Assembly (NCBI RefSeq): GCF_900106805.1
Contig: NZ_FNNP01000012.1
Span: 1-64,000, forward strand
Length of the DNA stretch: 64,000 nt
DNA from: Ruegeria halocynthiae
Lineage (GTDB): Bacteria > Pseudomonadota > Alphaproteobacteria > Rhodobacterales > Rhodobacteraceae
Reading direction: 5' to 3'
The position numbers and the translations under genes are program-made. The notes beneath the pieces were generated by a model that worked only from the letters and a program-made list of their open reading frames with translations, did not search any database and had not been told where the DNA came from. This document shows, one piece after another, positions 34,652-43,742 of this stretch (the stretch's first letter is position 1; the number at the start of each line of letters is the position of its first letter).

Positions 34652-35749
34652 GGCCGTGTTGCATAGATCAGTGTCCACTCGGAACACGCCCTACCCGAGA
34701 CGGATTTCAGGCGGTGCGTTCGAAACTGGGACAGCCAAGTCCAGTCATCCGGTTGAGTACCGGGACGCCAATCCTGACTTCTGCTTTCTGATTTTCGAAG
34801 GTGCGCGCCTTAAGCTTAGACCCAATAACCACCTTCCAACTGCCCACAAGAGTTTCACCTCGGCTGCGTTGATTGTAACCAGTGGCTTTTTGCCAGGCCA
34901 TTCTCCCACGGGCGGCGATCTCGGTGATATGGCCGTCTCGGGCCGTCGGGTCCTGGGCCGCGTTGGGGCTCATGATTGCGTTTATTGGCGGTGGAATCGT
35001 GTCCTCAATCGTCGATCCGAACCGGGCGGCAAGCAAATCAGATGTTGTTCTCCATCATAAGCTCCACCTGCCAGAAAGTGAGAGACGGGGCCGTCAACCT
35101 GATCCAAGAGAACTGGAAGCGCTGTCGAATCGCCGACGTCATCCTTGGTGAGATCGGAGCAGACGATCTCGCCACTGACAAGATCAAGGCCGAGGTGAAG
35201 TTTGCGCCAAGAGCGCCGTTTGCGGCTTGTTTTATGCTTTTGCTCAAACCACTCGCCCTCGCCGAAGACCTTCAGGCCGGTGCTATCGACAACCAGATGG
35301 ACCGGGTCGGATCGGTCGGTTTTACGCGTTGCAGGCAAAGTCAGTCCCTTGCCTCGGCGCGAGAGTGTGGAGAAATCCGGCACCGCGATCTCGACACCTA
35401 GCAGGGTCGCGATGCTGCGCATGAAGCCTTGGGTCTGACGCAACTGTTGCTTGTAGACAGCGCTCAGGGTCAGGCAGATCTCGATCGCCAGGTCTGAATA
35501 TGTCCGCTGACCGCCTCGTGTCGTTCGGCGCGGTGCTGACCACAGTCCAAGCGCATCATCGCTGATCCAGACAGTCAGATCACCGCGCCGCCGCAGGCTT
35601 TCGTTGTATTCAGTCCAGTTGGTCACCCTATACTTTTGCTTCGGGATCTTCTAACGACGAGCGGCGTTGAACTTGTGCGGCATTTACAGCATCCTCGACG
35701 AACAGAACGCATCCGATACCAGCGGGCCGAGGGTCCATGCAACAACGCC
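34652..35749 (-). mobile_element. IS5-family (IS903-group-like) insertion sequence, left copy, defective
   Basis: 1098 bases. The left inverted repeat GGCCGTGTTGCATAGATC and the right repeat (minus strand GGCGTTGTTGCATGGACC) resemble the IS903-type GGCTTTGTTG ends. It differs from the right copy by about ten bases, including two single-base deletions. Its insertion cut a thioesterase gene on the right and a recombinase gene on the left. Confidence 0.85.
34707..35683 (-). pseudogene. IS5-family transposase, nonsense and frameshift copy
   Basis: Compared with the intact copy it has a stop codon (TAG in place of GAG-adjacent sense, at about 35652) after the tenth codon and a one-base deletion near 35046 (GTTGTTC instead of GTTGGTTC), which splits the reading frame into an N-terminal and a C-terminal part. 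The DDE signature Y-x2-R-x3-E (YNQRSRGE) survives in the C-terminal piece. It cannot make an active transposase. Confidence 0.85.
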
Positions 35750-36037
35750 GTCGTTCAGCATCTGCAAATGTAAATGGAAGCGCTTTTCATCACAATTCAG
35801 AATTCGCGTCTCAATTCGAAGATGGTCAGCTACTTTGACTTCCCGCAGATAAAACTTGTGGTCCTCAAGCAGATAGATCGTACACCCGGTGCGCGCGCGA
35901 TACTCAGCATCGAATCCGACCTCATCCTGCATCGCATCAACGGCGTAGCTGAACACCAGACCGTAATAGGCGTCTTGCATATGGCCGTTATAGTCGATCC
36001 ACTCAGGCTTCACCGTGGTTTCAAAGGTGAACATCAT
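35750..36037 (-). pseudogene. acyl-CoA thioesterase (hot-dog fold), 3' end lost to the IS
   Basis: 96 native residues remain, from MMFTFETTVKPEWIDYNGHM to HLQMLND, then the frame runs into the IS inverted repeat. The WIDYNGHM stretch with its Asp/His is the usual catalytic start of 4-hydroxybenzoyl-CoA-type thioesterases. About the last third of the domain is gone. It overlaps the amidohydrolase stop by ATGA, so it was the third gene of that operon. Homologues accompany carnitine and other acyl-CoA pathways. Confidence 0.75.
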
Positions 36038-36924
36038 TCCCAGTGTACCTCAAGATCATAAAAGCGCGCAGCGGTTTCGCTGAACACCGCTGAATGCGCC
36101 TCAGTGGGAACCAAATCACGGTATGCCTGCGCCAGGGTGGCGTAACTTCCATAGAGTTTGTCGACCGGGAAATTTGAGCCAAACATGACCTTCTTAGGCC
36201 CAAATTGTTCAAGGCATTCTTCAATGATTGGTCGAATGCTATCAGGGGTCCAGTTGTGATCGAACATTCCTAATCCTGAGAGTTTACACGAGACATTGGG
36301 CAAGTTGGACAGCGCCCGCAGATTTTGAGCCCATTTCTTCAGGCCTGCCGGGCTGCGGTCATGTGGCGATCCGGCATGGCACAGGGCGATACGAATATCC
36401 GGTGCCTGCGCCAGGACGCGGGCGGTCTTTTCCATCAGCTCGGGAATGAGTTGCAGATCAAAACTGAGATTGCGTTTTTCGGCTTCTCTTAGACCTCTTG
36501 GGAAACCGGGATCATCGAGTAGCGCGTTGGTGCCCGTTTGTGCATCCTCTCCCGGAGCGCGTCCTACGATTTGCCTGACACCTCGCACGGATGACAGGGT
36601 CTGAAAATTGTCGAGCTGAGTAGGCAAGTCCGACGTAGTCAAATCACAGAAGACAACCTGCGCGATCGGCCAGATCGGGTTCGCATCGGCGATAGACTGA
36701 ACCCACCTGGCTTCGTCCAAAGCGTTTTCCGCCCCAACCTGGATATGAACCGAAGCTCGGACGCCGCAAGGCACAGCCTCTGACTGGAATTCATCTAACA
36801 AATAGTCTCGCTGAATGGGGGTTGGGTCGCCGAAGAACCGTTCTACCCCGCGCGCCATAAGCCAGGGGTAGTGTACGGCGTTCAGGTCCCATAGGTGGTG
36901 ATGTGCGTCGATCCAACCAGTCAT
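36034..36924 (-). CDS. amidohydrolase-2 family metal-dependent hydrolase
   Basis: About 296 residues, TIM-barrel amidohydrolase_2. The metal-binding DAHHHLWD lies at residue 6, with FDLQLIPE, LCHAGSPHD and MFGSNFPVDKLYGSY further on. Relatives act as sugar lactonases or decarboxylases. Start ATG 36924 overlaps the SnoaL-like gene's stop by ATGA; the ATG at 36978 lies inside that gene. A lactonase acting after the dehydrogenases of this island is a reasonable guess. Confidence 0.85.
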   Translation of the reverse strand: MTGWIDAHHHLWDLNAVHYPWLMARGVERFFGDPTPIQRDYLLDEFQSEAVPCGVRASVHIQVGAENALDEARWVQSIADANPIWPIAQVVFCDLTTSDLPTQLDNFQTLSSVRGVRQIVGRAPGEDAQTGTNALLDDPGFPRGLREAEKRNLSFDLQLIPELMEKTARVLAQAPDIRIALCHAGSPHDRSPAGLKKWAQNLRALSNLPNVSCKLSGLGMFDHNWTPDSIRPIIEECLEQFGPKKVMFGSNFPVDKLYGSYATLAQAYRDLVPTEAHSAVFSETAARFYDLEVHWE

Positions 36925-37922
36925 GTTCTCGGCACCTCTGCCATCCGGGCCAGAATATCGATACCTTGTTGCTTCCAAAAGTGCAGGAGGTCGATAAAGA
37001 TCCAGTTTTCGGCCAGTTTGTCACCAGAACGCCGATAGATATCGATCACCCTGAACTCACCGATTTTTTCGGTGGCGGGCATGCCCATGAAACCGCCTGT
37101 GGGACGTGCGGAGAAGTTCGGCCACCCAAAGAAACCGCCATAGTGACCTTCGGCCATACGGCAGATATGTTTGGTTTTTGAACGGTCAGTAAACGAGGTC
37201 CGGAACGGCCTCGCATGTTGTTTTGCATAGCGCTCGATTGTGTAAGTCGCCCCTATGCCAGAGGGCCCCCACCAGATCATATCTTCACACCATGTGCGGC
37301 GCAGCTCGTCCTCAAGGCTCAGGCCGCTGTCCCATCGACCAAGATCTGCGATCATTGCATTGATCGCGGCCAAGGTACGGTCACCCTCTTCAGCGGGTTG
37401 TGTGTCAAACATCAGGCCATCATGGGTCATCGGTCCGGGTTGGACCAGCTGCGCGGCCGTCTGCGGCGGGAATGGCTGCAGACCGGCCTGCATCATGAGG
37501 TGCGGGATGTCGAAATACATCGCGGTCTCGGTAATTTTGCCGTTCTCGACCCTGCTGAACTCACAATATCGCAGAAAGGCCATCTTGCCTGTTGGAGCGA
37601 TGCCCAGCCATGCATTGTCGAATAGGCCCATGAGATGTCCCATCGAAACAACCCAGACCGAGTTGAACCCGTCGATCTCGTTCTTTCCGGCCATGAATAC
37701 GTCCATGCGGCGCTGCATCTTCGACAGGCTGCTTCTCAACGGAAGCCAAAATTCTTGCGCAACTTCTTTGGCGCCACGAAGTTCGTCAAACGGATGGAAG
37801 CCGCGCCACAGAAAGTCCTCGGCACAATAGTTTAAGATCGTATCAGGGATGGCTGATTCTTCTGTTTTGCACAGCGCATCATAATAATCCAGGACAACGC
37901 TTTTCTCGGCTTCATAAGGCAT
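36921..37922 (-). CDS. two-domain SnoaL/NTF2-fold protein 1
   Basis: 333 residues made of two SnoaL-like halves. The first half has FLWRGFHPFDELRGAKEVAQEFW and a FSRVENGKITE strand; the second has MIWWGPSGIGATYTIERY, FGWPNFSA and the C-terminal GDKLAENWIFIDLLHFW pattern. It is paralogous to the other long SnoaL-like proteins of the island, most clearly to the one at 45721. SnoaL folds act as cyclases, isomerases, hydrolases or dehydratases; which one applies is not visible. It is the first gene of the leftward operon and divergent from the ABC importer. Confidence 0.8.
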   Translation of the reverse strand: MPYEAEKSVVLDYYDALCKTEESAIPDTILNYCAEDFLWRGFHPFDELRGAKEVAQEFWLPLRSSLSKMQRRMDVFMAGKNEIDGFNSVWVVSMGHLMGLFDNAWLGIAPTGKMAFLRYCEFSRVENGKITETAMYFDIPHLMMQAGLQPFPPQTAAQLVQPGPMTHDGLMFDTQPAEEGDRTLAAINAMIADLGRWDSGLSLEDELRRTWCEDMIWWGPSGIGATYTIERYAKQHARPFRTSFTDRSKTKHICRMAEGHYGGFFGWPNFSARPTGGFMGMPATEKIGEFRVIDIYRRSGDKLAENWIFIDLLHFWKQQGIDILARMAEVPRT

Positions 37923-38068
37923 GTTGTTTACTTTCAGTGCTTTAACAGAAGGGAAGCAGCCGCCGCCGCCATTTTTGCATTCGCTTGCAAAAAATACTTG
38001 TCATACAGGCCGTCGGATGTCTATGCTTTTGCAATCGTATGCACTGATTGTGCGGCAGGGAGGACAGA
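37923..38068. promoter_or_regulatory. divergent promoter with two LacI-type operators
   Basis: Site 1 (37971-37995) is a near-perfect palindrome with half-sites ATTTTTGCA and TGCAAAAAAT around a 6-base centre. Site 2 (38027-38044) reads TTTTGCAATCGTATGCAC, with a TGCA on each side of the centre. Between them lies a plausible promoter, TTGTCA (37998-38003), 18 bases, TATGCT (38022-38027), pointing to the importer genes. The half-sites TTTGCA are typical for LacI-family regulators, and a LacI-type gene is in the island. Operator 2 would cover the -10 region. Confidence 0.6.
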
Positions 38069-39118
38069 ATGGCCGAAATTCAACTTAGCAACGTTGGGAA
38101 ACGTTGGGGATCGTTTGTTGGGGTCAACAATTTCGATCTGACCATAGCCGACAGGGAATTTCTCGTGCTCCTCGGCCCCTCAGGCTGCGGGAAGACGACA
38201 ACCATGCGCATGATTGCTGGCCTCGAAGATGCGTCCGAGGGTGACATCCTGATCGACGGGCAGCGCGTCAACGACATGGAACCCAAGGACCGAGACGTTG
38301 CGATGGTGTTTCAATCCTACGCGCTCTATCCAAACATGAACGTATACGAGAACATCCGATTTCCGCTGAAGGTTCGCGGCATCGATCCCTCTACTCACGA
38401 CGAGAAAGTGCGCCGTGCCTCGGCCATGGTTGAGCTGGACGACTTTTTGCACCGCAAGCCGGCGGAACTGTCCGGCGGTCAGCGACAGCGGGTGGCCCTG
38501 GCGCGTGCGATTGTTCGCGAGCCCAATGTGTTTCTGATGGATGAACCGCTGTCGAACCTTGATGCAAAACTGCGCGTTTCCACCCGCGCGCAAATCAAGA
38601 ACCTCAGCCACGAACTTGCCGTTACCACGATCTACGTGACCCACGACCAGATCGAGGCGATGACCCTGGCCGACCGCGTGGTGATCATGAAGCAAGGTGT
38701 GGTTCAGCAGGTTGGCTCTCCGACCGATATATATGATGAACCTGCAAATACATTTGTGGCCAGCTTTATTGGCAACCCAGCGATGAACCTTGTCGATGGC
38801 GAGGTCCAGGGTGGTGTGTTCCGCGCTCAAAGCACAGAGGTGCACGGGCTGAACGTACCGGACGGTCCCTTCACGCTGGGCTTTCGCGCCGAGGACGCGA
38901 ATGTTGTGGAAAGCGGTGGCGAGATCAATGCACCGATCTACACGCAAGAGCTGTTGGGCGACAGCACCATGGTCTCGGTTCGGATCGGTGGTGCACTGGT
39001 CTCGGTCAAAGCCGACAAGACCTATCGGGCCGAAATCGACGATCAGGTTTCGATCCATATCCATACAGATCACTGCCACTTGTTTGATGCACAAACCGGG
39101 GCGCGCCTGAACGGCTAA
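38069..39118 (+). CDS. ABC transporter ATP-binding protein (UgpC/MsmK type)
   Basis: About 349 residues. Walker A GPSGCGKTT, Q-loop FQSYALYP, signature LSGGQRQR, Walker B VFLMDEPLSNLDAKLR and switch His in THDQIEAM are all intact. The C-terminal 110 residues form the regulatory OB-type domain of sugar/polyol importers. Start ATG 38069 has GGGAGGA upstream; the ATG at 38048 adds seven residues. It powers the importer made with the next three genes. Confidence 0.93.
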   Translation: MAEIQLSNVGKRWGSFVGVNNFDLTIADREFLVLLGPSGCGKTTTMRMIAGLEDASEGDILIDGQRVNDMEPKDRDVAMVFQSYALYPNMNVYENIRFPLKVRGIDPSTHDEKVRRASAMVELDDFLHRKPAELSGGQRQRVALARAIVREPNVFLMDEPLSNLDAKLRVSTRAQIKNLSHELAVTTIYVTHDQIEAMTLADRVVIMKQGVVQQVGSPTDIYDEPANTFVASFIGNPAMNLVDGEVQGGVFRAQSTEVHGLNVPDGPFTLGFRAEDANVVESGGEINAPIYTQELLGDSTMVSVRIGGALVSVKADKTYRAEIDDQVSIHIHTDHCHLFDAQTGARLNG

Positions 39119-39130
39119 AGAGTGAAATTC

Positions 39131-39180
39131 AAACCCGTAGAGACGGGTTTAACCCGGGTGCAGGCTTCGAAGATGCACCC
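39131..39180 (+). other. two tandem hairpins before the binding-protein gene
   Basis: AAACCCGT (39131-39138) pairs with ACGGGTTT (39143-39150), and GGGTGCA (39156-39162) pairs with TGCACCC (39174-39180). They separate the ATPase and binding-protein genes. Such hairpins often protect the mRNA of the highly expressed binding protein or dampen readthrough. Confidence 0.55.
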
Positions 39181-39201
39181 ATCCACCTAGGAGGAATATC
39201 C

Positions 39202-40428
39202 ATGTTTCTGAAGAAAGTAGCATTGGCCGGGTCGATGGCCGCCTTTGCCGCAAGTGCGGGCTATGCCTGTGAAATTGGCGGTCGGGTCAATATCGTTGGC
39301 AACGAATTTGCGGCCATTCAGGCCGTCGCGGCTGGCGCGAAGGAATGCACTGGGGCCTCGGTCGAATCCAACCTGACATCCGAGCACCAGACCATCAACG
39401 TGGCTGGTCTGTCGGGCAATCCGTCGGAATATACGACCGCCATCATCGCCAATAGCTCGCTTGTGGCGCTGATGAACGAAGACGTCATTCGCCCGCTCAA
39501 TGATCTGGTGGAACAGCATGGCCAGGAACTGCAGCCTGGGCAGCTGATCAAGATTGGCGACAACATCATGGCCGTGGCGTTCATGGCCAACGCACAACAT
39601 CTCATGTATCGCAGGGACATACTTGAGCAAGCCGGTGTCGAAGTGCCGACCACTTATGAGGAACTGCTCGAGGTTGCCAAAGCAATTCGCGAGCAGGGCA
39701 TTATGCAAAACCCGGTTGGTGGCGCATATCAGGCAGGTTGGAACCTGGCTCAGGAATTCAACAACATGTTCCTTGGCTATGGTGGCACCCACTTCAAACC
39801 CGGCACCGCTGAACCCAACATCAACACCGAGGCCGGCGTCAACGCGCTGAACATGATGAAGGCCTTGTCGGAATACATGAATCCCGACTTCCTGACCCAT
39901 GACTCCAATGCCACCAATGCCGAATACCGTGCAGGAAACGTTGCAATCATGAATATGTGGGGGTCGCGCGCATCGCAGCAGACCACGACCGAAGGCGTGC
40001 TGCAGGAGGTGATTGACGGTCACGCCATCGCAGCACCAATGACCGTTGGTGGCGGCTCTATTCCGGCCACTACCTTGTGGTGGGACGGCTGGACCGTCGG
40101 CAAGAATATTTCGGATGAAGAAGCAGAGGCTACTTTCATCGCTATGAAAAATGGTATCCGCCCGGACATGCTGAACGACGAAACCACGCCACTGGCAGTC
40201 TGGCTGATCGAAGGCTACGAACCATCTGAGGATGCGCAAGGTGTGTTTGCCGCAGCCAAGATGGGCACACCTCCTTATCCGATGTTGCCCTACATGGGTC
40301 TAATGCATAGCGCACTCGGCAACGAACTGGCTGATTTCATGCAAGGCAAGGAGAGTGCTGAACAAGCACTGGCCGATATCGAGGCAGCTTATCGTGCCGC
40401 CGCCATTGAACAAGGCTTCCTTAAATAA
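39202..40428 (+). CDS. ABC transporter substrate-binding protein, family 1 (MalE/UgpB-like)
   Basis: 408 residues with a Sec signal peptide (residues 1-22, cleavage probably after GYA). The Cys following the cleavage site is not preceded by a clear lipobox, so a soluble periplasmic protein is more likely than a lipoprotein. Strong AGGAGG ribosome site. Family 1 proteins bind sugars, polyols or their conjugates. The strongest start signal of the operon fits the need for excess binding protein. The ligand is unknown and is the key to the island's substrate. Confidence 0.9.
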   Translation: MFLKKVALAGSMAAFAASAGYACEIGGRVNIVGNEFAAIQAVAAGAKECTGASVESNLTSEHQTINVAGLSGNPSEYTTAIIANSSLVALMNEDVIRPLNDLVEQHGQELQPGQLIKIGDNIMAVAFMANAQHLMYRRDILEQAGVEVPTTYEELLEVAKAIREQGIMQNPVGGAYQAGWNLAQEFNNMFLGYGGTHFKPGTAEPNINTEAGVNALNMMKALSEYMNPDFLTHDSNATNAEYRAGNVAIMNMWGSRASQQTTTEGVLQEVIDGHAIAAPMTVGGGSIPATTLWWDGWTVGKNISDEEAEATFIAMKNGIRPDMLNDETTPLAVWLIEGYEPSEDAQGVFAAAKMGTPPYPMLPYMGLMHSALGNELADFMQGKESAEQALADIEAAYRAAAIEQGFLK

Positions 40429-40490
40429 ATGCCATTGTGCGGTTGGCCTTTGCCGCCGACCGCACACTCACTTCATGCGGGGACTTCGCT

Positions 40491-41519
40491 ATGCGCCATA
40501 AGACATTCCTCTGGTTCTTCCTGCCCACCGGTCTGGCGATGTTGCTGTTCATCGCAATGCCAATCGTGTCTGTGGTGACCCAATCGATATTTGCACCGCA
40601 CCCGGCTGTATTGATAGAGGTGGAGAGCTGCACGCCCCTCGTTGGATGTACAACCGAAACTACCGTCGATCAGGAAGCGACGGCCACACTGCGTGCCGAG
40701 AGTCCAATGGGCCGTTTCGTGGGATTGGGCATCTACTTTGACCGCGGCCACTTGGCGATACAGGAAGTTGGTCAAATTTGGGCCACGAATGACACATGGG
40801 ACGGTTTTTTCTCCGAGCTTGGGAATCTGCCCTTCTACCGAGCGATGGCATTCACGCTGTCCTTCACTTTCATTGTGACCCCGCTCACGATCCTATTGGG
40901 GCTGGTAATTGCTCTGGCTGTCAATTCCCTGCATCGACACCTCAAGGGGTTGATGATTTTCTTCTCACTCTTGCCCATGATCGTGACGCCGCTGATCGGC
41001 TCGCTCATCCTGTTCTGGATGATCGACAGTCGCGGTGTCATTGGCAATGCCCTCGTAAACCTGGCCGGAGATCCTGATTTCAGTCTTAAGGCCTCGACCG
41101 GACTGATGTGGGTGGCGCTGATGGTCTACGGTATTTGGAGTTCAGCGCCGTTTGCATTCGTGGTCTTCTATGCCGGGCTGCAAACTCTGCCGAAAGACCA
41201 GATTGAAGCTGCTCAGATTGATGGGGCTACGCGCTGGCAACAGGTTAAGTTCGTAGTTGTTCCTCATCTGATGCCACTTGTTACATTTGTTGCTCTGATC
41301 CAGTTGATGGACAATTTCAAAGTGTTCGAACCAATCATCGGGTTCAGCGCGGGAGCACACGCGCAATCGCTGAGTACGTTCATCTTCAACGACATGAATG
41401 GTGAAACCAGACAACTGTCTTCCGCAGCCGCAACTTCTGTGATCACGATAATCGGGATCGCCATTCTTCTGTCGCCCGTGCTTGTCCGCACCTGGCGCGA
41501 CTTTAAAGGAGCAAGATAA
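40491..41519 (+). CDS. ABC transporter permease 1 (MalF/UgpA-like)
   Basis: About 342 residues with six membrane helices. A periplasmic insert of about 90 residues follows the first helix, as in MalF-type proteins, and includes a Cys pair (SCTPLVGC). The EAA loop AAQIDGATRWQQVKFVVVP contacts the ATPase. Start ATG 40491 (MRHKTF) begins at the first helix; ATG 40437 adds a non-conserved stretch. It overlaps nothing but sits one base from permease 2. Confidence 0.88.
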   Translation: MRHKTFLWFFLPTGLAMLLFIAMPIVSVVTQSIFAPHPAVLIEVESCTPLVGCTTETTVDQEATATLRAESPMGRFVGLGIYFDRGHLAIQEVGQIWATNDTWDGFFSELGNLPFYRAMAFTLSFTFIVTPLTILLGLVIALAVNSLHRHLKGLMIFFSLLPMIVTPLIGSLILFWMIDSRGVIGNALVNLAGDPDFSLKASTGLMWVALMVYGIWSSAPFAFVVFYAGLQTLPKDQIEAAQIDGATRWQQVKFVVVPHLMPLVTFVALIQLMDNFKVFEPIIGFSAGAHAQSLSTFIFNDMNGETRQLSSAAATSVITIIGIAILLSPVLVRTWRDFKGAR

Positions 41520-41520
41520 C

Positions 41521-42402
41521 ATGGCCAGCCGCGCACAAAGAATGCCCACAAGCCTTCGGATCGCCTCATCCCTGTTCGTGCTCCTTTGGTTTATTCTGGC
41601 CGCTTTTCCATTCCTATGGACGGTGTGGGGGTCGTTCAAGGTCGAGCTTGATTTCTTTTCGATTGCTGACTGGACCAACGCCCTGACCGGTGCCCGAACC
41701 GAGGCGGTCTATGGCTCACCATTCACCACCACCGGGTATGAAGGCGCGTGGATTCAGGAAGAGTTCTGGCGCAATGTTCTGAACACCGGCATCGTGTGTT
41801 TCTTTGTGGTCACGATCTCGCTGACCATTGGAACGCTGGGGGGCTATGCCCTGTCGCGGTCGACCTATAACTACACGTTCTGGCTTTTGATCACGGCATT
41901 GATCTTCCGCGCAATGCCACCGATCACGCTGGTCTCGGGATATCTGTTGCCCTTCTTTGAATGGAATATCTGGGGGATTCTTCCAACCACGATCATCGTG
42001 CTTGTTGCGATCAACCAGCCGTTCACGTTGTGGATGTTGCATTCCTTTTTCAAGAACATCCCGAGCGAGTTGGACGAAAGTGCCAAAGTCGATGGATGCA
42101 ACCAGTTCCAGGCGTTCCGTCGCGTGATTATACCGGTGATGTGGCCGGGTGTAATCACAACAGGGCTGTTCTCGTTCCTTCTGGCCTATAACGACTTTGC
42201 CGTGGGGGCGATGCTGCTGTCAGAAAGCAACCGTACCATGGTGCCCGCCATTGCGGCGTTCCTTGGCACCACCCAGACCGAGGGCAACGTGATGTTCGCC
42301 GTTGCAGCCGTGGTTTCGGCCACAGTTCCACTGTTCATTCTGGTGATGTTCTTCCAGCGTCAGATTGTGGGCGGCCTGACTGCCGGGGCTGTGAAGGGCT
42401 GA
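41521..42402 (+). CDS. ABC transporter permease 2 (MalG/UgpE-like)
   Basis: About 293 residues, six membrane helices, with the EAA loop SAKVDGCNQFQAFRRVIIP near residue 190. ATG 41521 follows AAAGGAGCAAGATAAC. It completes the importer. It ends before a long inverted repeat at 42497-42559, so the transporter transcript may be separated there from the enzyme genes. Confidence 0.88.
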   Translation: MASRAQRMPTSLRIASSLFVLLWFILAAFPFLWTVWGSFKVELDFFSIADWTNALTGARTEAVYGSPFTTTGYEGAWIQEEFWRNVLNTGIVCFFVVTISLTIGTLGGYALSRSTYNYTFWLLITALIFRAMPPITLVSGYLLPFFEWNIWGILPTTIIVLVAINQPFTLWMLHSFFKNIPSELDESAKVDGCNQFQAFRRVIIPVMWPGVITTGLFSFLLAYNDFAVGAMLLSESNRTMVPAIAAFLGTTQTEGNVMFAVAAVVSATVPLFILVMFFQRQIVGGLTAGAVKG

Positions 42403-42496
42403 CTCCGATGGGACGTACTCCTCCTCAGTCCGTATCTGCCCATGCGCACGCAGCCAGCCTGAACTTAGCTGCGTGCCGGACCCGGCGGCCGGGACG

Positions 42497-42559
42497 AATT
42501 CCATTTGCTTTGATGCGCGCGGGACCTCGTGCTCGCACAGCATCAAAGCAAATTGGAAT
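42497..42559 (+). repeat. long imperfect inverted repeat between importer and enzyme genes
   Basis: TTTGCTTTGATGC (42504-42516) and GCATCAAAGCAAA (42540-42552) form a 13- to 14-base perfect stem. Outside a one-base bulge it continues with ATTCCA and TGGAAT, giving about 20 paired bases around a 23-base loop. No T-run follows. It may be an mRNA-end or processing structure. Confidence 0.6.
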
Positions 42560-42580
42560 CCGTTTGATAAGGACAGCGCC

Positions 42581-43609
42581 ATGAACACCCGCGCAAACCG
42601 CCCTGCCATGGGTATCGCCACCGAAACCACGTTTGATAACAAGCGGCTCTACCGCCAGTTTCTAAACAGCTTCAACCAGGATTGCGGCTCCGCCACAGAA
42701 CAAGCCGCAGCGGCGATCTTCGCCTCGGACGCCAAGGCCGAAGCCAGCCACCCGATCAATGCCGCCCGCAGCGGTGATGGCTACATGCGCGACATCATCG
42801 CGCCCATTGCAGAAGCCTTTGAAGGCTGCACCCGCCAGGATTACGTCGTGACCGGTGGTGAATACCTTGGCACCGAATGGGTCACCTCGACCGGCTATTT
42901 CCACGGCCACTTCACTCGGCCCCTCTGCGGTATCCCGCCCAGCGGCAAGCTGGCTTTTCTGCGCTATGGTGAATTCCACCGGATGGAAGGTGGAAAGTTT
43001 GTCGAAACTTACGTCTTCCTCGGCTTTGCAGAGCTGATCATCGCGCTCGGCCTCTGGCCGCTGGAGTTGAAGGGCTATGAGGGCACCGTTCCCGGTCCCG
43101 CAACCCATGACGGCAATGTCATCGGCCCCTCGGACCAGGATCAATCGCGCTTCACTGCCGATCTGGTCGAAGACATGCTGAAACAGCTGGCCACCAAGGA
43201 TCAGAACTGGCGCCCCTACTGGGACGAGCGCATGATCTGGTACGGCCCTGGCGGGCTGGGATCCTATGCCACAGTCGATGCCTTTGCGGAATTCCAATCC
43301 CCCTTCGAAGACACTTTCGAAGGCTGGGGCGACGGCCAGCGCGAAGGCATCTCCGGTGTCGGATCCAACTGCAAGGCGGGTGATGGCAGTTATGCCTTCC
43401 TGTGTGGCTGGCCGCAGATCACCGGCGTGCATGTGAAACCCTTCCTGGGGCTGGAGCCTACCGGCAAACGCGTCTTCATGCGCGACTGCGACTGGTGGCG
43501 CTGTGCAGACGGGAAGATCATCGAGAATTGGTGCATGCTCGATATCCCGCATGTGCTGATGCAGCTGGGTTACGACCTTTTTGCCGAAATCGCTGTGCAA
43601 GCCGCATGA
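42581..43609 (+). CDS. two-domain SnoaL/NTF2-fold protein 2
   Basis: About 342 residues. The first half has a FHGHFTRPLCGIPPSGKLAF strand pair and FHRMEGGKFVETY; the second has MIWYGPGGLGSYATVDAF, FLCGWPQITG, LGLEPTGKRVFMRD and DGKIIENWCMLDI. This is the same plan as proteins 1 and 4. ATG 42581 follows AAGGACAGCGCC; the ATG at 42473 would read through the inverted repeat. The ending GKIIENW...D is a classic SnoaL C-terminal strand. The reaction is unknown. Confidence 0.8.
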   Translation: MNTRANRPAMGIATETTFDNKRLYRQFLNSFNQDCGSATEQAAAAIFASDAKAEASHPINAARSGDGYMRDIIAPIAEAFEGCTRQDYVVTGGEYLGTEWVTSTGYFHGHFTRPLCGIPPSGKLAFLRYGEFHRMEGGKFVETYVFLGFAELIIALGLWPLELKGYEGTVPGPATHDGNVIGPSDQDQSRFTADLVEDMLKQLATKDQNWRPYWDERMIWYGPGGLGSYATVDAFAEFQSPFEDTFEGWGDGQREGISGVGSNCKAGDGSYAFLCGWPQITGVHVKPFLGLEPTGKRVFMRDCDWWRCADGKIIENWCMLDIPHVLMQLGYDLFAEIAVQAA

Positions 43610-43742
43610 GCGCCTCTGCAAGACATAACGCCGTTGCGCGCCACCCGGCGCTCAACCGGATGCCAAGGGATTTTCTGACGGCGGGGTGAGATTGCCTTCC
43701 CGCATAGAAATCGCTTTGGCAACCAACAAAAGGACTAGACAG

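Noticed and set aside
34652..34687. Apparent ATG start of the recombinase at 34687
   Set aside because: The first residues are IS sequence and recur at the second IS copy, so it is a fusion artefact.
39187..40239. 350-codon minus-strand frame opposite the binding-protein gene
   Set aside because: No signal peptide or family pattern; the plus-strand gene has a signal peptide and a strong ribosome site.
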